Numbered from the stretch's first letter, positions 1 through 14,044 are shown. The stretch is DNA of 64,000 bases from Mumia xiangluensis (GCF_010994095.1 NZ_WJYO01000004.1:248001-312000), one strand, 5' to 3'. The notes: generated from the sequence alone by a model not told the origin. Program-made: numbers and translations.

Positions 1-1989
<1,989 letters not shown>

Positions 1990-2008
1990 TCGTCAGCCTC
2001 ACGAGAAC

Positions 2009-2039
2009 GCCCGCCCCGGGGATCCGGGGCGGGCTTTTT
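2009..2039 (+). terminator. Rho-independent terminator of groES-groEL
   Basis: Perfect 11-bp arms GCCCGCCCCGG and CCGGGGCGGGC around a GGAT loop, followed directly by five T. It lies 20 bases after the groEL stop and separates the chaperonin operon from sigD. Confidence 0.93.
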
Positions 2040-2149
2040 CGTCCCAGTTTTCACAACCGGTGGCGCACCCCTGCAGGCTCGTGTCACGGTGTTCCTGGCA
2101 CGCTGCGCCACCGAACCGCCGATCACCACGATCTACGAAGGATCCCTGG

Positions 2150-2749
2150 ATGCTTCTTCGCAACCTGTCTGCCGACACCGACCTGTCCGAGCTCGCGCTC
2201 CGCGCGATGAGGGACGAGTCTGCGATGGACACGCTGATGCGCAACGTGCGGGTCCTGTCGCACCGCTACAGCCGTGCGCGGCTGAGCGGCAACGGCGACG
2301 GCGGTCAGCTGGCGGACGACGTCGCGCAGGAGATCTGCATCGCGGTGTTCCAGGCGCTCCCGACGTATACCCACAAGGGTGTGCCGTTCCAGGCCTTCGT
2401 GTACGCGATCGCGAGCCGCAAGGTCGCTGACGCGCGCCGCAGCTCGTACCGGTCGCGGCACGTCCTCGTCGACGTCCTCCCTGACACGGGGGAGGTGACC
2501 GCGTCTGCCGAGACCGAGGTCATCGGACGGCTCGAGTCGCGCGACATGGCCGACCTGCTCGAGTCGCTCCCCGAGCGGCTCCGCGAGGTGCTGGTGCTCC
2601 GGGTGGCGATGGGGCTGACTGCTCAGGAGGCCGGTGTGATGCTCGGGATGACCGCCGGTGCCGTACGCATCGCCCAGCACCGGGCGCTCCAGCGGCTGCG
2701 AGACCTTCACCGGGCTCGCGCGGTGACGAGGGGGGAGGTGACAGCATGA
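2150..2749 (+). CDS. sigD: RNA polymerase sigma factor, SigD type
   Basis: A 199-residue ECF-type sigma factor. Region 2 is recognisable around [18 protein letters not shown] and region 4 around [20 protein letters not shown], ending in the helix-turn-helix recognition helix with [16 protein letters not shown]. The frame stays open upstream into groEL, but the start at 2150 gives the proper N-terminus and has AAGGA about 9 bases before it. The next gene overlaps by 4 bases (ATGA) and encodes an RsdA-like anti-sigma factor. The order groEL1, sigD, rsdA, guaB matches M. tuberculosis Rv3417c-Rv3411c, which makes the SigD assignment firm. Regulon members cannot be named from this sequence. Confidence 0.92.
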   Translation: MLLRNLSADTDLSELALRAMRDESAMDTLMRNVRVLSHRYSRARLSGNGDGGQLADDVAQEICIAVFQALPTYTHKGVPFQAFVYAIASRKVADARRSSYRSRHVLVDVLPDTGEVTASAETEVIGRLESRDMADLLESLPERLREVLVLRVAMGLTAQEAGVMLGMTAGAVRIAQHRALQRLRDLHRARAVTRGEVTA

Positions 2750-3795
2750 GCAGGCACGATCCCGTCGCTCACGACGACGGCCTTGTCGACGAGCTGCTCG
2801 CCGGACGCGTTCCGGACGATCCGATCTTCGCGGGCCTGGCGGCGTGGCGCACCTCGCTCGCCGAGATGGAGGCGCCTCCGCTCCCGGTTGCGGCCGTCGC
2901 CCTTGCCGAGCCTGCTGCACCGAGCTCGCTGGGCTCGTCGTGCCGGGCTGCTCGGCACGCCCGCTCCCCGAGGCGCGCGAGCCGGGTCCGTCGAGCGGCC
3001 GCGGTCACCGTCGGCGCCGCGCTCCTGCTCTCGATGGGCATCGGGCAGGCCGTCGCCGGCAGCCCGGTGGCACCGATCCGGTACGTCGTCTCCCAGGCCG
3101 TCGGCCTCGGTGACGGCATGGCGAGCCCGACGGCGTCCGACGTGCCGCGGTCCCAGGCTCCGTCGTCGACGAGCGCGACCGCCCCGAACACCGGCCGCGC
3201 CGAGGTGGGGACGCTCGAGCCCACCGACGCCGCTCAGAAGCCCCCGTCACACGGGTCGTCCGGCCCGTCCGACTCGTCCGGCGGCAAGGGGAAGGACGAC
3301 GCGTCAGAGGTCGAGCCCGCTCCCGCTCCGAAGCCCGGCAAGGACACCGACGAGCCCACGACCAAGCCGCCGCGGTCGCCTGAGAAGCAGGACGACGACC
3401 CTCCACCCGCGTCTCCGACGCCCCCGAAGCCTCCGAGGACCGAGGCGCCGGACAAGACGCCGGCGCCCTCGAAGCCCCCCGCCGAGGGCAGCAAGCCGCC
3501 GAAGGGTGGCTACGACTGGTGGGACCGCGACGACGACGATGACGACGGCCGCGGGTGGGGGCGTGACCGCGACCGCGAGCCCGACACGAAGGATCCGGGC
3601 TCTCGGGACCCCAGCACCCGGGACTCCGACGACAAGGACGCGGAAGGCAAGGGCACGGGCCGGGACAGCGGCCGGGACTCCAGGGGGCAGACTCCGGGGC
3701 CCGTCGAGGAGGAGCCCGGCGGCACGTCGACCGGCGACAGCGCCCGCGACAGCTCGTACGACTGGATCTGGAAGCTCCTGAACGCCGTCGACTGA
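2746..3795 (+). CDS. rsdA: Membrane anti-sigma-D factor (RsdA-like)
   Basis: 349 residues, translationally coupled to sigD by an ATGA overlap. The N-terminal 45 residues carry the short sigma-binding segment of RsdA ([21 protein letters not shown], an acidic patch, then LAAWR). One membrane helix spans about residues 85-106. The remaining 240 residues would be outside the cell and are very rich in Pro, Lys, Asp and Glu, with runs such as WDRDDDDDD and no recognisable fold. In mycobacteria RsdA is degraded by ClpP-family proteases to release SigD. The low-complexity outer part is typical of the family and varies greatly in length. Confidence 0.88.
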   Translation: MSRHDPVAHDDGLVDELLAGRVPDDPIFAGLAAWRTSLAEMEAPPLPVAAVALAEPAAPSSLGSSCRAARHARSPRRASRVRRAAAVTVGAALLLSMGIGQAVAGSPVAPIRYVVSQAVGLGDGMASPTASDVPRSQAPSSTSATAPNTGRAEVGTLEPTDAAQKPPSHGSSGPSDSSGGKGKDDASEVEPAPAPKPGKDTDEPTTKPPRSPEKQDDDPPPASPTPPKPPRTEAPDKTPAPSKPPAEGSKPPKGGYDWWDRDDDDDDGRGWGRDRDREPDTKDPGSRDPSTRDSDDKDAEGKGTGRDSGRDSRGQTPGPVEEEPGGTSTGDSARDSSYDWIWKLLNAVD

Positions 3796-3847
3796 TGCGC
3801 GTCCTGTCTGCGGCAGGCAGGCGGGAAGCGCTGGCGCCCCTCCTGCG

Positions 3848-5426
<1,579 letters not shown>

Positions 5427-5468
5427 CGCCTTCGCCGGTCGTCGTGCCACGTCACTAGACTGCGAGGC

Positions 5469-6572
5469 ATGGACATCGAGATCGGCGCCGCCAAGCGCGG
5501 CCGCAGGGCCTACGCGTTCGACGACATCGCCATCGTGCCGAGCCGCCGGACCCGCGACCCCGAGGAAGTGTCGACGGCCTGGCAGATCGACGCCTACCGG
5601 TTCGACATCCCGGTGATCGCCGCGCCGATGGACTCGGTGATGTCCCCGGAGACCGCCATCCAGCTCGGGCGGCTCGGCGGGCTGGGCGTGATCGATCTCG
5701 AGGGTCTGTGGACGCGGTACGACGATCCGGCGTCGCTGCTCGAGGAGGTCGCCGGCCTCGAGCCCCGCGAGGCCACGATGCGGCTCCAGAAGATGTACGA
5801 CGAGCCGATCAAGGCCGAGCTGATCCACGAGCGCCTGAAGCAGATCCGCGAAGCCGGCGTCACGGTCGCGGGTGCCCTCTCGCCGCAGCGCACCAAGCAG
5901 TTCGCCCAGACGGTGGTGGAGTCGGGTGTCGATCTCTTCGTCATCCGGGGCACGACCGTCTCGGCCGAGCACGTGTCGGGTCAGACGGAGCCGCTGAACC
6001 TCAAGGAGTTCATCTACGAGCTCGACGTCCCCGTGATCGTGGGCGGATGCGCGACGCACCAGGCGGCGCTGCACCTCATGCGGACCGGCGCGGCCGGCGT
6101 GCTCGTCGGGTTCGGTGGTGGCGCTGCGCACACGACCCGCCAGGTCCTCGGTCTCGCGGTCCCGATGGCGAGCGCCGTCGCCGATGTCGCCGCGGCCCGG
6201 CGTGACTACCTCGACGAGTCGGGCGGCCGCTACGTCCACGTCATCGCCGACGGGTCGGTCGGACGCAGCGGCGATCTCGCGAAGGCCATCGCCTGCGGTG
6301 CCGACGCCGTCATGCTCGGCTCGCCGTTCGCGCGCGCCGAGGAGGCTCCCGGACGAGGGTTCCACTGGGGTGCGGAGGCATGGCACGCCGACCTGCCCCG
6401 CGGTCAGCGGATCGACCTCGGCACGGTGGGCTCGTTCGAGTCGGTCCTCTTCGGGCCGTCCACCGTCTCCGACGGCACGATGAACCTCGTCGGTGCGCTG
6501 CGTCGGGCGATGGCGACCACCGGCTACACGGAGCTCAAGGAGTTCCAGAGGGTCGCCGTCGTCGTCCAGTAG
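5469..6572 (+). CDS. guaB3: GuaB3 family IMP dehydrogenase-related protein
   Basis: 367 residues, an IMPDH-like barrel without the CBS insert, as in the GuaB3 family (Rv3410c in M. tuberculosis, also next to guaB). Phosphate-binding segments such as FGGGAAHTTR, ADGSVGRSGDLAKAIACGAD and MLGSPFAR are clear. Aligned with the IMPDH loop GSICTT, the catalytic Cys position is His221 (GAAHTT). The IMPDH mechanism through a Cys-linked intermediate is therefore not possible at this position, and the true reaction is unsettled. Synteny with guaB and guaA supports a purine role. Confidence 0.9.
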   Translation: MDIEIGAAKRGRRAYAFDDIAIVPSRRTRDPEEVSTAWQIDAYRFDIPVIAAPMDSVMSPETAIQLGRLGGLGVIDLEGLWTRYDDPASLLEEVAGLEPREATMRLQKMYDEPIKAELIHERLKQIREAGVTVAGALSPQRTKQFAQTVVESGVDLFVIRGTTVSAEHVSGQTEPLNLKEFIYELDVPVIVGGCATHQAALHLMRTGAAGVLVGFGGGAAHTTRQVLGLAVPMASAVADVAAARRDYLDESGGRYVHVIADGSVGRSGDLAKAIACGADAVMLGSPFARAEEAPGRGFHWGAEAWHADLPRGQRIDLGTVGSFESVLFGPSTVSDGTMNLVGALRRAMATTGYTELKEFQRVAVVVQ

Positions 6573-6656
6573 CGGGTCCGCCTCGCCGAGACAGGCCTTT
6601 GCTGGAGCGCAGCCTCCTCGGAGCGAGTGGCAGGTGCCCGCAGTCGGCGCTTGGAT

Positions 6657-8378
6657 ATGGACATGGGTGATGACGCCGAGGAGGCGCGCCGGGCAGCCGA
6701 GGAAGCCGAGCAGGCCGTCCGTGCGGCGCAGGAGCGCGCCGAGGAGGCGCGGCGCAAGGCTGATGCGCTGACCGCTGCCGAGCAGGCGGACCCGGCGTCC
6801 GCGCCAGCAGGCCAGCCCGAGAGCGAGCTCGCCGCCTCGATCGCGGCCGCGTACGCGTTCGAGGGATCGGCGCTCCAGATCGGGGCGCTCGTCGAGGACG
6901 GCGAGGCCCGCCCCGCTGCCCAGGTCCGCATCCCTCTCGCCATGCTCAACCGTCACGGACTCGTCGCCGGTGCGACCGGCACCGGCAAGACGAAGACCCT
7001 GCAGGTCCTCGCCGAGCAGATCGCCGCGCACGGTGTGCCGGTGTTCGCCGCCGACATCAAGGGCGACCTCTCCGGGATCGCCGTGCCCGGGTCGCCGAGC
7101 GACGCGCTCGCCGCCCGCTGCGCCAGCATCGGCCAGGAGTGGACGCCGACCGGCAGCAGGACCGAGTTCTTCAGCCTCGGCGGCGTCGGGACAGGCGTCC
7201 CGATCCGGGCGACGGTCGCCGACTTCGGGCCGACGCTGCTCGCGAAGGTGCTGGGCCTCAACGAGACGCAGGAGTCGTCGCTCGGGCTCGTGTTCCACTA
7301 CGCCCGCAAGCACGATCTCGGGCTGATCGGCATCGAGGACCTGCGCGCGGTCGTGCAGCACCTCACCAGCGCCGAGGGCAAGGCCGACCTGGCCGAGCTC
7401 GGCGGTCTCTCGAAGGCGACGGCCGGGGTGATCCTGCGCGAGCTGATCGCGTTCGCGGACGCCGGCGCGGACAGCTTCTTCGGGGAGCCGTCGATCGCCG
7501 TCTCGGACTTCCTCCGGGTCGCCGACGACGGCACGGGCATCGTGTCGCTCCTCGAGGTCCCGTCGGTCGCGGACCAGCCTGAGCTGTTCTCGACCTTCCT
7601 GATGTATCTCCTGTCGCGCCTGTTCTCCGAGCTCCCCGAGGTCGGCGACGTCGACAAGCCGAAGCTGGTCTTCTTCTTCGACGAGGCGCACCTGCTCTTC
7701 AAGGACGCGTCGGACGACTTCCTCGACACGGTGGTGCAGACGGTCCGGCTCATCCGCTCGCGGGGTGTCGGTGTCTTCTTCGTGACGCAGACCCCGAAGG
7801 ACGTGCCCGGTGACGTCCTCGCGCAGCTCGGCTCGCGGTTCCAGCACCAGCTCCGCGCGCACACGCCCGCGGACGCGAAGGCGCTCAAGGCGACGGTCTC
7901 GACCTACCCCACGTCGTCGTACGACCTGGCGGAGGTCCTCACGGCTCTGGCGACCGGCGAGGCCGTCGTGACCGTCATGAACGAGAAGGGCGCTCCGTCG
8001 CCGGTGGCCTGGACGCGGGTGCGGGCGCCACAGGGCTCCATGGACCCCATGCCGGCGGACGCGATGTCTGCGGCCGTGCAGGCCTCGCCGTTGCGGGAGA
8101 GGTACGCGACGGCGGCCGCGACCGGTGGGGGAGCGGCGAGCGTCCTCGCTCAGCGCCGGTCCGAGCAGGCGGCAGGTGACCCCGCAGGCCCGGAGGAGGA
8201 GCGTCGCGGCCAGCCGGGTGAGGTCTACCCCGAGGGCTGGGACGAGAAACCTGCGCCGAAGAGGCGTTCACGCAGCGGGTCGCGGTCGTCGCGGATGTCG
8301 CCGCTCGACCGAGCCGTCGGCGAGGCGAGCAGGACGTTCGCGCGCGAGATCACGAAGCGGATCTTCCGCAGACGCTGA
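6657..8378 (+). CDS. HerA-like ATPase, DUF853 family
   Basis: About 573 residues. An Ala/Glu/Arg-rich coiled coil (about residues 1-45) precedes a P-loop ATPase with Walker A GATGTGKTKT near residue 105 and Walker B KLVFFFDEAHLLF near residue 345. These are hallmarks of the DUF853 branch of HerA/FtsK-like motor ATPases. A basic C-terminus ([12 protein letters not shown]) may bind nucleic acid. The frame opens at GTG 6627, but ATG 6657 or 6663 fits better. Substrate and partner are unknown; no NurA-like nuclease gene is adjacent. It lies between guaB3 and an aldehyde dehydrogenase with no clear operon link. Confidence 0.85.
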   Translation: MDMGDDAEEARRAAEEAEQAVRAAQERAEEARRKADALTAAEQADPASAPAGQPESELAASIAAAYAFEGSALQIGALVEDGEARPAAQVRIPLAMLNRHGLVAGATGTGKTKTLQVLAEQIAAHGVPVFAADIKGDLSGIAVPGSPSDALAARCASIGQEWTPTGSRTEFFSLGGVGTGVPIRATVADFGPTLLAKVLGLNETQESSLGLVFHYARKHDLGLIGIEDLRAVVQHLTSAEGKADLAELGGLSKATAGVILRELIAFADAGADSFFGEPSIAVSDFLRVADDGTGIVSLLEVPSVADQPELFSTFLMYLLSRLFSELPEVGDVDKPKLVFFFDEAHLLFKDASDDFLDTVVQTVRLIRSRGVGVFFVTQTPKDVPGDVLAQLGSRFQHQLRAHTPADAKALKATVSTYPTSSYDLAEVLTALATGEAVVTVMNEKGAPSPVAWTRVRAPQGSMDPMPADAMSAAVQASPLRERYATAAATGGGAASVLAQRRSEQAAGDPAGPEEERRGQPGEVYPEGWDEKPAPKRRSRSGSRSSRMSPLDRAVGEASRTFAREITKRIFRRR

Positions 8379-8451
8379 GGGGGCGTCACGAATGCGCCAC
8401 TGATCGTGGCGTATGGGTTACCGCGAGGTAGCGGCGGTGTGACCGCCGTTC

Positions 8452-8463
8452 TAGAGTGACGGC
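8452..8463 (+). promoter_or_regulatory. -10 box placed for leaderless start of aldehyde dehydrogenase
   Basis: TAGAGT at 8452-8457 followed by 6 bases and then ATG 8464. No ribosome site lies in between, so transcription should begin at or next to the start codon. Confidence 0.6.
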
Positions 8464-10080
8464 ATGTCACCCCGCGACCCGAGCGCTTCGACACCTCCCG
8501 CGCTGCCTGCCGACCCCGAGCACGATCCGGCGGCCTCGTTCGCCGTGGACCCTGCCCTCGTCCGCGAGCTCGTCCCCGCACTGCGCGCCACCTCGGGCGA
8601 GAGCGTGACGACGTACGCGCCGTTCACGGGGCAGCCGATCGCGACGCTGCCGGTGTCCGACGTGGGTGACGTCGAGGACGCGTTCGCCGCAGCCCGTGCC
8701 GCCCAGCGCACCTGGGCCCGCACCGACCTCGGCCACCGGGCCGACCTCCTCCTCGACCTCCACGACGCCGTCCTCGACCATGCGGACGACCTCATGGACC
8801 TGGTGCAGTGGGAGTCGGGCAAGGCTCGCGCGCACGCCTTCGACGAGGTGCTGCACGTGGCGCTCACGGCGCGCTACTACGCCCGCACGCTGCACAAGCA
8901 CCTCAAGACCCGGCGCGTGCCGGGCGTCTACCCGCTGCTCACCCAGGCGCGGATCAACCGGATCCCGAAGGGCGTCGTCGGGATCATCTCCCCGTGGAAC
9001 TACCCGCTGACCCTGGCGGTCTCCGACGGCCTGCCCGCCATCGCCGCAGGCAACGCGGTCGTGCACAAGCCGGACGCCCAGACGCCGCTGTCCGCGCTGG
9101 CCGCGATCGACCTCTTCCGCGAGGTCGGGTTCCCGGCGAGCCTCTGGCAGCTGGTGAACGGTGACGGGCCGCTGATCGGCGGCGCGATCATCGACCGCGC
9201 CGACTACGTCTGCTTCACCGGCTCCACGGCCACGGGTCGCCGTGTCGCTGCGCAGGCCGCCCAGCGGCTCGTGTCCTGCTCGCTCGAGCTGGGCGGCAAG
9301 AACCCGATGCTCGTGCTCGCCGACGCCGACGTCGACCGGGCCGTCGAGGGGGCGGTCCGTGCCTGCTTCTCGTCCGCGGGGCAGCTGTGCGTCTCGATCG
9401 AGCGGCTGTTCGTGGCCGACGCGATCTACGACCGGTTCGTCTCGAAGCTCGTCAAGCGGGTCGAGCCGATGAAGCTGTCCGCGTCGCTCGCGTACGACGG
9501 TGACATGGGCTCGCTGGTCTCGCAGCGTCAGCTCGACACGGTCACCGCGCACGTCGCCGACGCCGTCGCCCACGGTGCCACCGTGCTCACGGGAGGGCGG
9601 CCGCGCCCCGACGTCGGGCCGTACTTCTTCGAGCCCACGCTCCTCGAGGGAGTCCACCCGATGATGCAGTGCTTCGCCGACGAGACTTTCGGCCCGGTCG
9701 TGTCGTTGTACCGGTTCGGGAGCGAGTCCGAGGCCATCGACCGCGCCAACGCGGGGTCGTACGGGCTGAACGCCTCGATCTTCACGCGCGACATCGCCCG
9801 CGGCCGCGAGCTGGCGCGCCAGATCAAGGCGGGCACGGTCAACATCAACGAAGGCTTCGCCGCGACCTTCGGCACGCTCGAGGCGCCGATGGGCGGGATG
9901 CGTGAGTCGGGGACCGGCCGTCGTCACGGCGCCGAGGGCATCCTTCGCTACACGGAGACGCAGTCGGTCGCCAACCAGCGTCTCCTGCCGCTGACGGCTC
10001 CCCGCTACGTCAGCGACGCCGCGTACCAGAAGTCCATCACCGCGGCGCTGAGGCTGCTGAAGAAGGCCGGCCGCGCGTAG
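8464..10080 (+). CDS. gabD2: Succinate-semialdehyde dehydrogenase (GabD2-like)
   Basis: 538 residues of the aldehyde dehydrogenase superfamily. It probably oxidises succinic semialdehyde to succinate with NAD(P). The NAD-binding motif VCFTGSTATGRRV, the general-base segment LELGGKNPM and the catalytic Cys in SSAGQLCVS are intact. The N-terminal tail of about 30 residues is Pro-rich and unstructured. The closest family by eye is actinobacterial GabD2; the exact aldehyde is inferred. The neighbouring ChoD-type oxidoreductase is on the same strand 102 bases downstream with its own promoter. Confidence 0.87.
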   Translation: MSPRDPSASTPPALPADPEHDPAASFAVDPALVRELVPALRATSGESVTTYAPFTGQPIATLPVSDVGDVEDAFAAARAAQRTWARTDLGHRADLLLDLHDAVLDHADDLMDLVQWESGKARAHAFDEVLHVALTARYYARTLHKHLKTRRVPGVYPLLTQARINRIPKGVVGIISPWNYPLTLAVSDGLPAIAAGNAVVHKPDAQTPLSALAAIDLFREVGFPASLWQLVNGDGPLIGGAIIDRADYVCFTGSTATGRRVAAQAAQRLVSCSLELGGKNPMLVLADADVDRAVEGAVRACFSSAGQLCVSIERLFVADAIYDRFVSKLVKRVEPMKLSASLAYDGDMGSLVSQRQLDTVTAHVADAVAHGATVLTGGRPRPDVGPYFFEPTLLEGVHPMMQCFADETFGPVVSLYRFGSESEAIDRANAGSYGLNASIFTRDIARGRELARQIKAGTVNINEGFAATFGTLEAPMGGMRESGTGRRHGAEGILRYTETQSVANQRLLPLTAPRYVSDAAYQKSITAALRLLKKAGRA

Positions 10081-10169
10081 CCCGCGTCCTCGGACCGCTC
10101 CCGGTCTCGATACGACATCGAAGATGACGTATTCGCTACCCGGGGGTAGCACAGACGTGACAGGGGTCA

Positions 10170-10182
10170 TACCCTGACGCTT
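10170..10182 (+). promoter_or_regulatory. -10 box for leaderless choD
   Basis: TACCCT at 10170-10175, 7 bases, then GTG 10183. There is no ribosome site in the gap. Confidence 0.6.
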
Positions 10183-11889
10183 GTGACCCACGACTTCGCC
10201 CCGACGCACTACGACGTCCTCGTGATCGGCTCCGGCTTCGGCGGGAGCGTCACGGCGCTGCGACTCACCGAGAAGGGCTACCGCGTCGGTGTCCTCGAGG
10301 CGGGGGCGCGGTTCGCCGACGAGGACTTCGCCGCGACCTCCTGGGACCTCAAGCGCTATCTCTTCGCGCCCGAGGTCGGCTGCTACGGGATCCAGCGGAT
10401 CAACGTCCTCAAGGACGTCATGATCATGTCCGGGGCCGGTGTCGGCGGTGGATCGCTCGTCTACGCCAACACGCTCTACGAGCCGCTCGAGCCGTTCTAC
10501 CGCGACCGGTCCTGGGGGCACATCACGGACTGGAAGTCCGAGCTCGCGCCGTACTACGACCAGGCGAAGCGCATGCTGGGCGTCAACACGTACCCGTTCG
10601 TGTCGCCAGCCGACGAGGTCATGCGCGAGGTGGCCGAGGACCTGGGCGTCGGTGAGACGTTCCACCCGACGCCGGTCGGGGTCTTCTTCGGAGGCCCGGG
10701 GGAGACGGTCGCCGACCCGTACTTCGGCGGCGCCGGACCCGAGCGCGCCGGGTGCACGCAGTGCGGTGAGTGCATGACCGGCTGCCGTCACAACGCCAAG
10801 AACACGCTGGTCAAGAACTACCTCTACCTCGCCGAGCAGGCCGGTGCGGCCGTGCACGAGCTCACGACCGTCACGAGCGTGAGCCCGCTGCCCGGCGGTG
10901 GGTACGCCGTCGACACCCGCAGGACCGACCGCCGCCGGCGCGTCCCCCGGCGCTTCACCGCCGACCAGGTCGTGTTCGCCGCCGGCTCGCTCGGGACGCA
11001 GAAGCTGCTCCACCGCATGCGTACGCACGGGGTGCTCCCGCGGATCTCCGACCGCCTCGGCGTCCTCACCCGCACCAACTCCGAGTCGCTGCTCGGGGCG
11101 ATCGCCGGCAACCGTGACGTCGATTACTCGCAGGGCGTCGCGATCACGTCGTCATTCCACCCCGACGAGGTCACCCACATCGAGCCCGTCCGGTACGGCA
11201 AGGGCTCCAACGCGATGTCGCTGCTGCAGACCGTGCTGACCGACGGCGACGGACCGCGGCCGCGGTGGCAGTCGTGGCTCAAGGAGCTGTGGGCGCAGAA
11301 GGGCAACGTCCGCGAGCTGTACGACCTCAAGCACTGGTCCGAGCGGGTGATCATCCTGCTCGTCATGCAGTCGGTCGACAACTCCATCACGACGTACATG
11401 AAGAAGAACCGCCTCACCGGCCGCATGCGCCTGACGTCGAAGCAGGGCAGCGGCGAGCCCAACCCGAGCTGGATCCCGAAGGCCAACGAGGCCGTCCGTC
11501 GTACGGCCGAGAAGATCGACGGCTGGCCCGGCGGCACGATCGGCGAGCCGTTCAACATCCCGCTCACCGCGCACTTCATCGGCGGCTGCGCGATCGGCGA
11601 CTCGGCGGAGTCGGGGGTCATCGACCCGTACCACCGGCTCTACGGCTACGACGGGCTGCACGTCGTCGACGGGGCTGCGATCAGCGCCAACCTGGGCGTC
11701 AACCCGTCGCTGACGATCACGGCGCAGGCGGAGCGGGCGATGGCGTTCTGGCCGAACAAGGGCGAGGAGGACGCACGTCCGGAGGTCGGCCACGCGTACG
11801 CCCGGCTGGACGCGGTCGCTCCGAAGAACCCGGTCGTCCCCGCGGATGCACCGGCGGCGCTGCGCCTGCCCATCGTCGGTGTGAGCTGA
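10183..11889 (+). CDS. choD: GMC-family oxidoreductase, ChoD-like
   Basis: 568 residues. The N-terminal FAD-binding motif is [12 protein letters not shown], with a FAD contact [16 protein letters not shown] Cys cluster follows in [18 protein letters not shown], which is a normal feature of this subfamily. The C-terminal GMC signature is [12 protein letters not shown] and [14 protein letters not shown]. Sequence and position downstream of guaB3 match M. tuberculosis ChoD (Rv3409c), annotated as cholesterol oxidase but of uncertain substrate; sterol or another secondary alcohol oxidation is likely. No other steroid catabolism gene lies in the window. Confidence 0.88.
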   Translation: MTHDFAPTHYDVLVIGSGFGGSVTALRLTEKGYRVGVLEAGARFADEDFAATSWDLKRYLFAPEVGCYGIQRINVLKDVMIMSGAGVGGGSLVYANTLYEPLEPFYRDRSWGHITDWKSELAPYYDQAKRMLGVNTYPFVSPADEVMREVAEDLGVGETFHPTPVGVFFGGPGETVADPYFGGAGPERAGCTQCGECMTGCRHNAKNTLVKNYLYLAEQAGAAVHELTTVTSVSPLPGGGYAVDTRRTDRRRRVPRRFTADQVVFAAGSLGTQKLLHRMRTHGVLPRISDRLGVLTRTNSESLLGAIAGNRDVDYSQGVAITSSFHPDEVTHIEPVRYGKGSNAMSLLQTVLTDGDGPRPRWQSWLKELWAQKGNVRELYDLKHWSERVIILLVMQSVDNSITTYMKKNRLTGRMRLTSKQGSGEPNPSWIPKANEAVRRTAEKIDGWPGGTIGEPFNIPLTAHFIGGCAIGDSAESGVIDPYHRLYGYDGLHVVDGAAISANLGVNPSLTITAQAERAMAFWPNKGEEDARPEVGHAYARLDAVAPKNPVVPADAPAALRLPIVGVS

Positions 11890-11931
11890 GCCGCGCGTCC
11901 ACCGACCAGCGGGGGCGGCCGTGTCGCTCGA

Positions 11932-11944
11932 TAGGATCGGGGGC
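11932..11944 (+). promoter_or_regulatory. -10 box for leaderless guaA
   Basis: TAGGAT at 11932-11937, then 7 bases, then GTG 11945. This spacing selects GTG 11945 over the upstream GTG at 11921, which would start inside the promoter. Confidence 0.6.
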
Positions 11945-13510
11945 GTGACCGAGATTCCTGACCACGACCTGGTCCTCGTCGTCGACTTCGGCGCCCAGTA
12001 CGCCCAGCTCATCGCCCGCCGCGTCCGCGAGGCGAAGGTCTACTCCGAGATCGTGCCTCACACGATGCCCGTCGAGGAGATGCTCGCCAGGAACCCGAAG
12101 GCCGTCATCCTCTCGGGCGGCCCGTCGTCGGTGTACGAGGACGGGGCACCGCGGCTCGACCCGGCCCTGTTCACGCAGGGCACGCCGGTCTTCGGCATCT
12201 GCTACGGCTTCCAGGCGATGGCGCAGGTCCTCGGCGGCACGGTCTCCAGCACCGGCCAGCGCGAGTACGGCCGGACCGACGTTGCGGTCGGTGACCACGG
12301 CGTCCTGCTCGCGGGCCTGCCCGACACCCTGCGGTCGTGGATGTCGCACGGCGACGAGGTCACAGCCGCGCCGGAGGGCTTCTCCGTCACCGCGTCCTCG
12401 CCCCGCGCCGCCGTGGCGGCGTTCGAAGACGTCGACCGCGGTCTCGCCGGTGTCCAGTGGCACCCGGAGGTGCTCCACAGCGAGCACGGCCAGAAGATCC
12501 TCGAGCGCTTCCTCGTCGAGATCGCGGGCTGCCGTCAGACCTGGACCATGGTCAACATCGTCGACGAGCAGGTCGACCGGATCCGCGAGACCGTCGGTGA
12601 CGCGCGGGTGATCTGCGCCCTGTCCGGCGGCGTCGACTCGTCGGTCGCAGCAGCGCTCGTGCAGCGGGCGATCGGCGACCAGCTGACCTGCGTCTTCGTC
12701 GACCACGGGTTGCTGCGCAAGGGCGAGCGCGACCAGGTGGTGCGCGACTACGTCGAGGCGACCGACGTCAATCTGAAGGTCGTCGACGCGCGGGAGCAGT
12801 TCCTCGGCCACCTCGCCGGGGTGACCGACCCCGAGGAGAAGCGCAAGATCATCGGTCGAGAGTTCATCCGGACGTTCGAGGCGGCCGAGCGGGAGATCCT
12901 CGAGACTCCCGGCGCCCCGGTGAAGTTCCTGGTCCAGGGCACGCTCTACCCGGACGTCGTCGAGTCCGGCGGCGGTGAGGGGGCGGCCAACATCAAGAGC
13001 CACCACAACGTCGGTGGCCTTCCCGAGGACCTCGAGTTCAGCCTCATCGAGCCGCTCCGCACCCTGTTCAAGGACGAGGTGCGGCAGGTGGGCGAGCAGC
13101 TGGGCCTGCCTGCAGCGATGGTGTGGCGCCACCCGTTCCCCGGCCCGGGTCTCGCCATCCGCATCGTCGGCGCGGTCGACGAGGAGCGCCTGTCGATCGT
13201 GCGCGAGGCCGACGCGATCGCGCGGGAGGAGCTCACCGCCGCCGGACTCGACCGTGAGGTGTGGCAGTTCCCCGTCGTGCTCCTGGCGGACGTCCGCTCG
13301 GTGGGCGTCCAGGGCGACGGGCGGACGTACGGTCACCCCGTCGTGCTGCGCCCGGTCAGCAGCGAGGACGCGATGACCGCCGACTGGAGCCGTCTCCCGT
13401 ACGAGCTGCTCGAGCGCATCTCGACCCGGATCACCAACGAGGTGAGCGAGGTCAACCGAGTCGTCGTCGACATCACCAGCAAGCCCCCGGGCACGATCGA
13501 GTGGGAGTGA
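11945..13510 (+). CDS. guaA: GMP synthase (glutamine-hydrolysing)
   Basis: 521 residues. It converts XMP to GMP with ATP and glutamine. The N-terminal class I amidotransferase has the nucleophile Cys86 in [10 protein letters not shown] and the His/Glu pair in GVQWHPEV. The ATP pyrophosphatase domain starts at about residue 215 with the PP-loop [10 protein letters not shown], and the C-terminal dimerisation domain ends KPPGTIEWE. The start was chosen from the leaderless -10 box. With guaB and guaB3 it completes the GMP branch encoded in this block. A DinB-like gene follows after only 3 bases. Confidence 0.97.
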   Translation: MTEIPDHDLVLVVDFGAQYAQLIARRVREAKVYSEIVPHTMPVEEMLARNPKAVILSGGPSSVYEDGAPRLDPALFTQGTPVFGICYGFQAMAQVLGGTVSSTGQREYGRTDVAVGDHGVLLAGLPDTLRSWMSHGDEVTAAPEGFSVTASSPRAAVAAFEDVDRGLAGVQWHPEVLHSEHGQKILERFLVEIAGCRQTWTMVNIVDEQVDRIRETVGDARVICALSGGVDSSVAAALVQRAIGDQLTCVFVDHGLLRKGERDQVVRDYVEATDVNLKVVDAREQFLGHLAGVTDPEEKRKIIGREFIRTFEAAEREILETPGAPVKFLVQGTLYPDVVESGGGEGAANIKSHHNVGGLPEDLEFSLIEPLRTLFKDEVRQVGEQLGLPAAMVWRHPFPGPGLAIRIVGAVDEERLSIVREADAIAREELTAAGLDREVWQFPVVLLADVRSVGVQGDGRTYGHPVVLRPVSSEDAMTADWSRLPYELLERISTRITNEVSEVNRVVVDITSKPPGTIEWE

Positions 13511-13513
13511 CGC

Positions 13514-14032
13514 GTGGCCATCGTCCCCGACACGAAGGACTGGACCTGGACCGCGCGCGAGGCGTGCCCGGAGTGCGGGTTCGACCCGGCGGGCGTCGTC
13601 CCAGCCGAGGTCGGAGCACGCGTACGCACGAACGCCGCGCTCTGGCCCGACGTGCTCTCGCGTCGCGCCGTCGGCGTACGCCCTGACGACAGCACGTGGT
13701 CGCCTCTGGAGTACGCCTGCCACGTGCGTGACGTGCTCGCCCTCTACCGGTTCCGGCTGGGGCTGATGCTCGACGAGGACGACCCGCTCTACCCGAACTG
13801 GGACCAGGACGCCACAGCCGTGGAGTCGCGGTACGCCGAGCAGGACCCGGCGACCGTCGCCGAGGAGCTCGCCCGCGAGGCTGCCCTGACGGCTGACGCG
13901 TTCGACGGCGTGGCACCCGAGCAGTGGTCGCGCACCGGACGCCGTACCGACGGGGCCTCCTTCACGGTGGTGACCTTCGCGACGTACTTCCTCCACGACA
14001 TCGAGCACCACGCGCACGACGTCGGTGCCTGA
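13514..14032 (+). CDS. DinB-like four-helix protein
   Basis: 172 residues, starting with GTG 3 bases after the guaA stop, so probably co-translated. It begins with CPECGFDP, a possible metal-binding pair. The body has spaced His residues (LEYACHVRDVL at about residue 70 and FLHDIEHHAHD at the C-terminus) that match the three-His metal site of the DinB/YfiT superfamily. Members include thiol-dependent (mycothiol, bacillithiol) transferases and many of unknown function. The reaction is not known. Confidence 0.8.
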   Translation: MAIVPDTKDWTWTAREACPECGFDPAGVVPAEVGARVRTNAALWPDVLSRRAVGVRPDDSTWSPLEYACHVRDVLALYRFRLGLMLDEDDPLYPNWDQDATAVESRYAEQDPATVAEELAREAALTADAFDGVAPEQWSRTGRRTDGASFTVVTFATYFLHDIEHHAHDVGA

Positions 14033-14044
14033 CGTCGCTGGCGC

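Noticed and set aside
3803-3821. Small inverted repeat after rsdA as a terminator
   Set aside because: CCTGTCTGC and GCAGGCAGG leave only one base for the loop and no T-run follows.
10755-10800. Cys cluster in the ChoD-like protein read as a 4Fe-4S ferredoxin site
   Set aside because: CxxCxxCMTGC is a conserved feature of this GMC subfamily and does not by itself show an iron-sulfur cluster.
8467-11028. Minus-strand open frame of 853 codons
   Set aside because: Antisense to the aldehyde dehydrogenase and ChoD genes, both with intact catalytic motifs.
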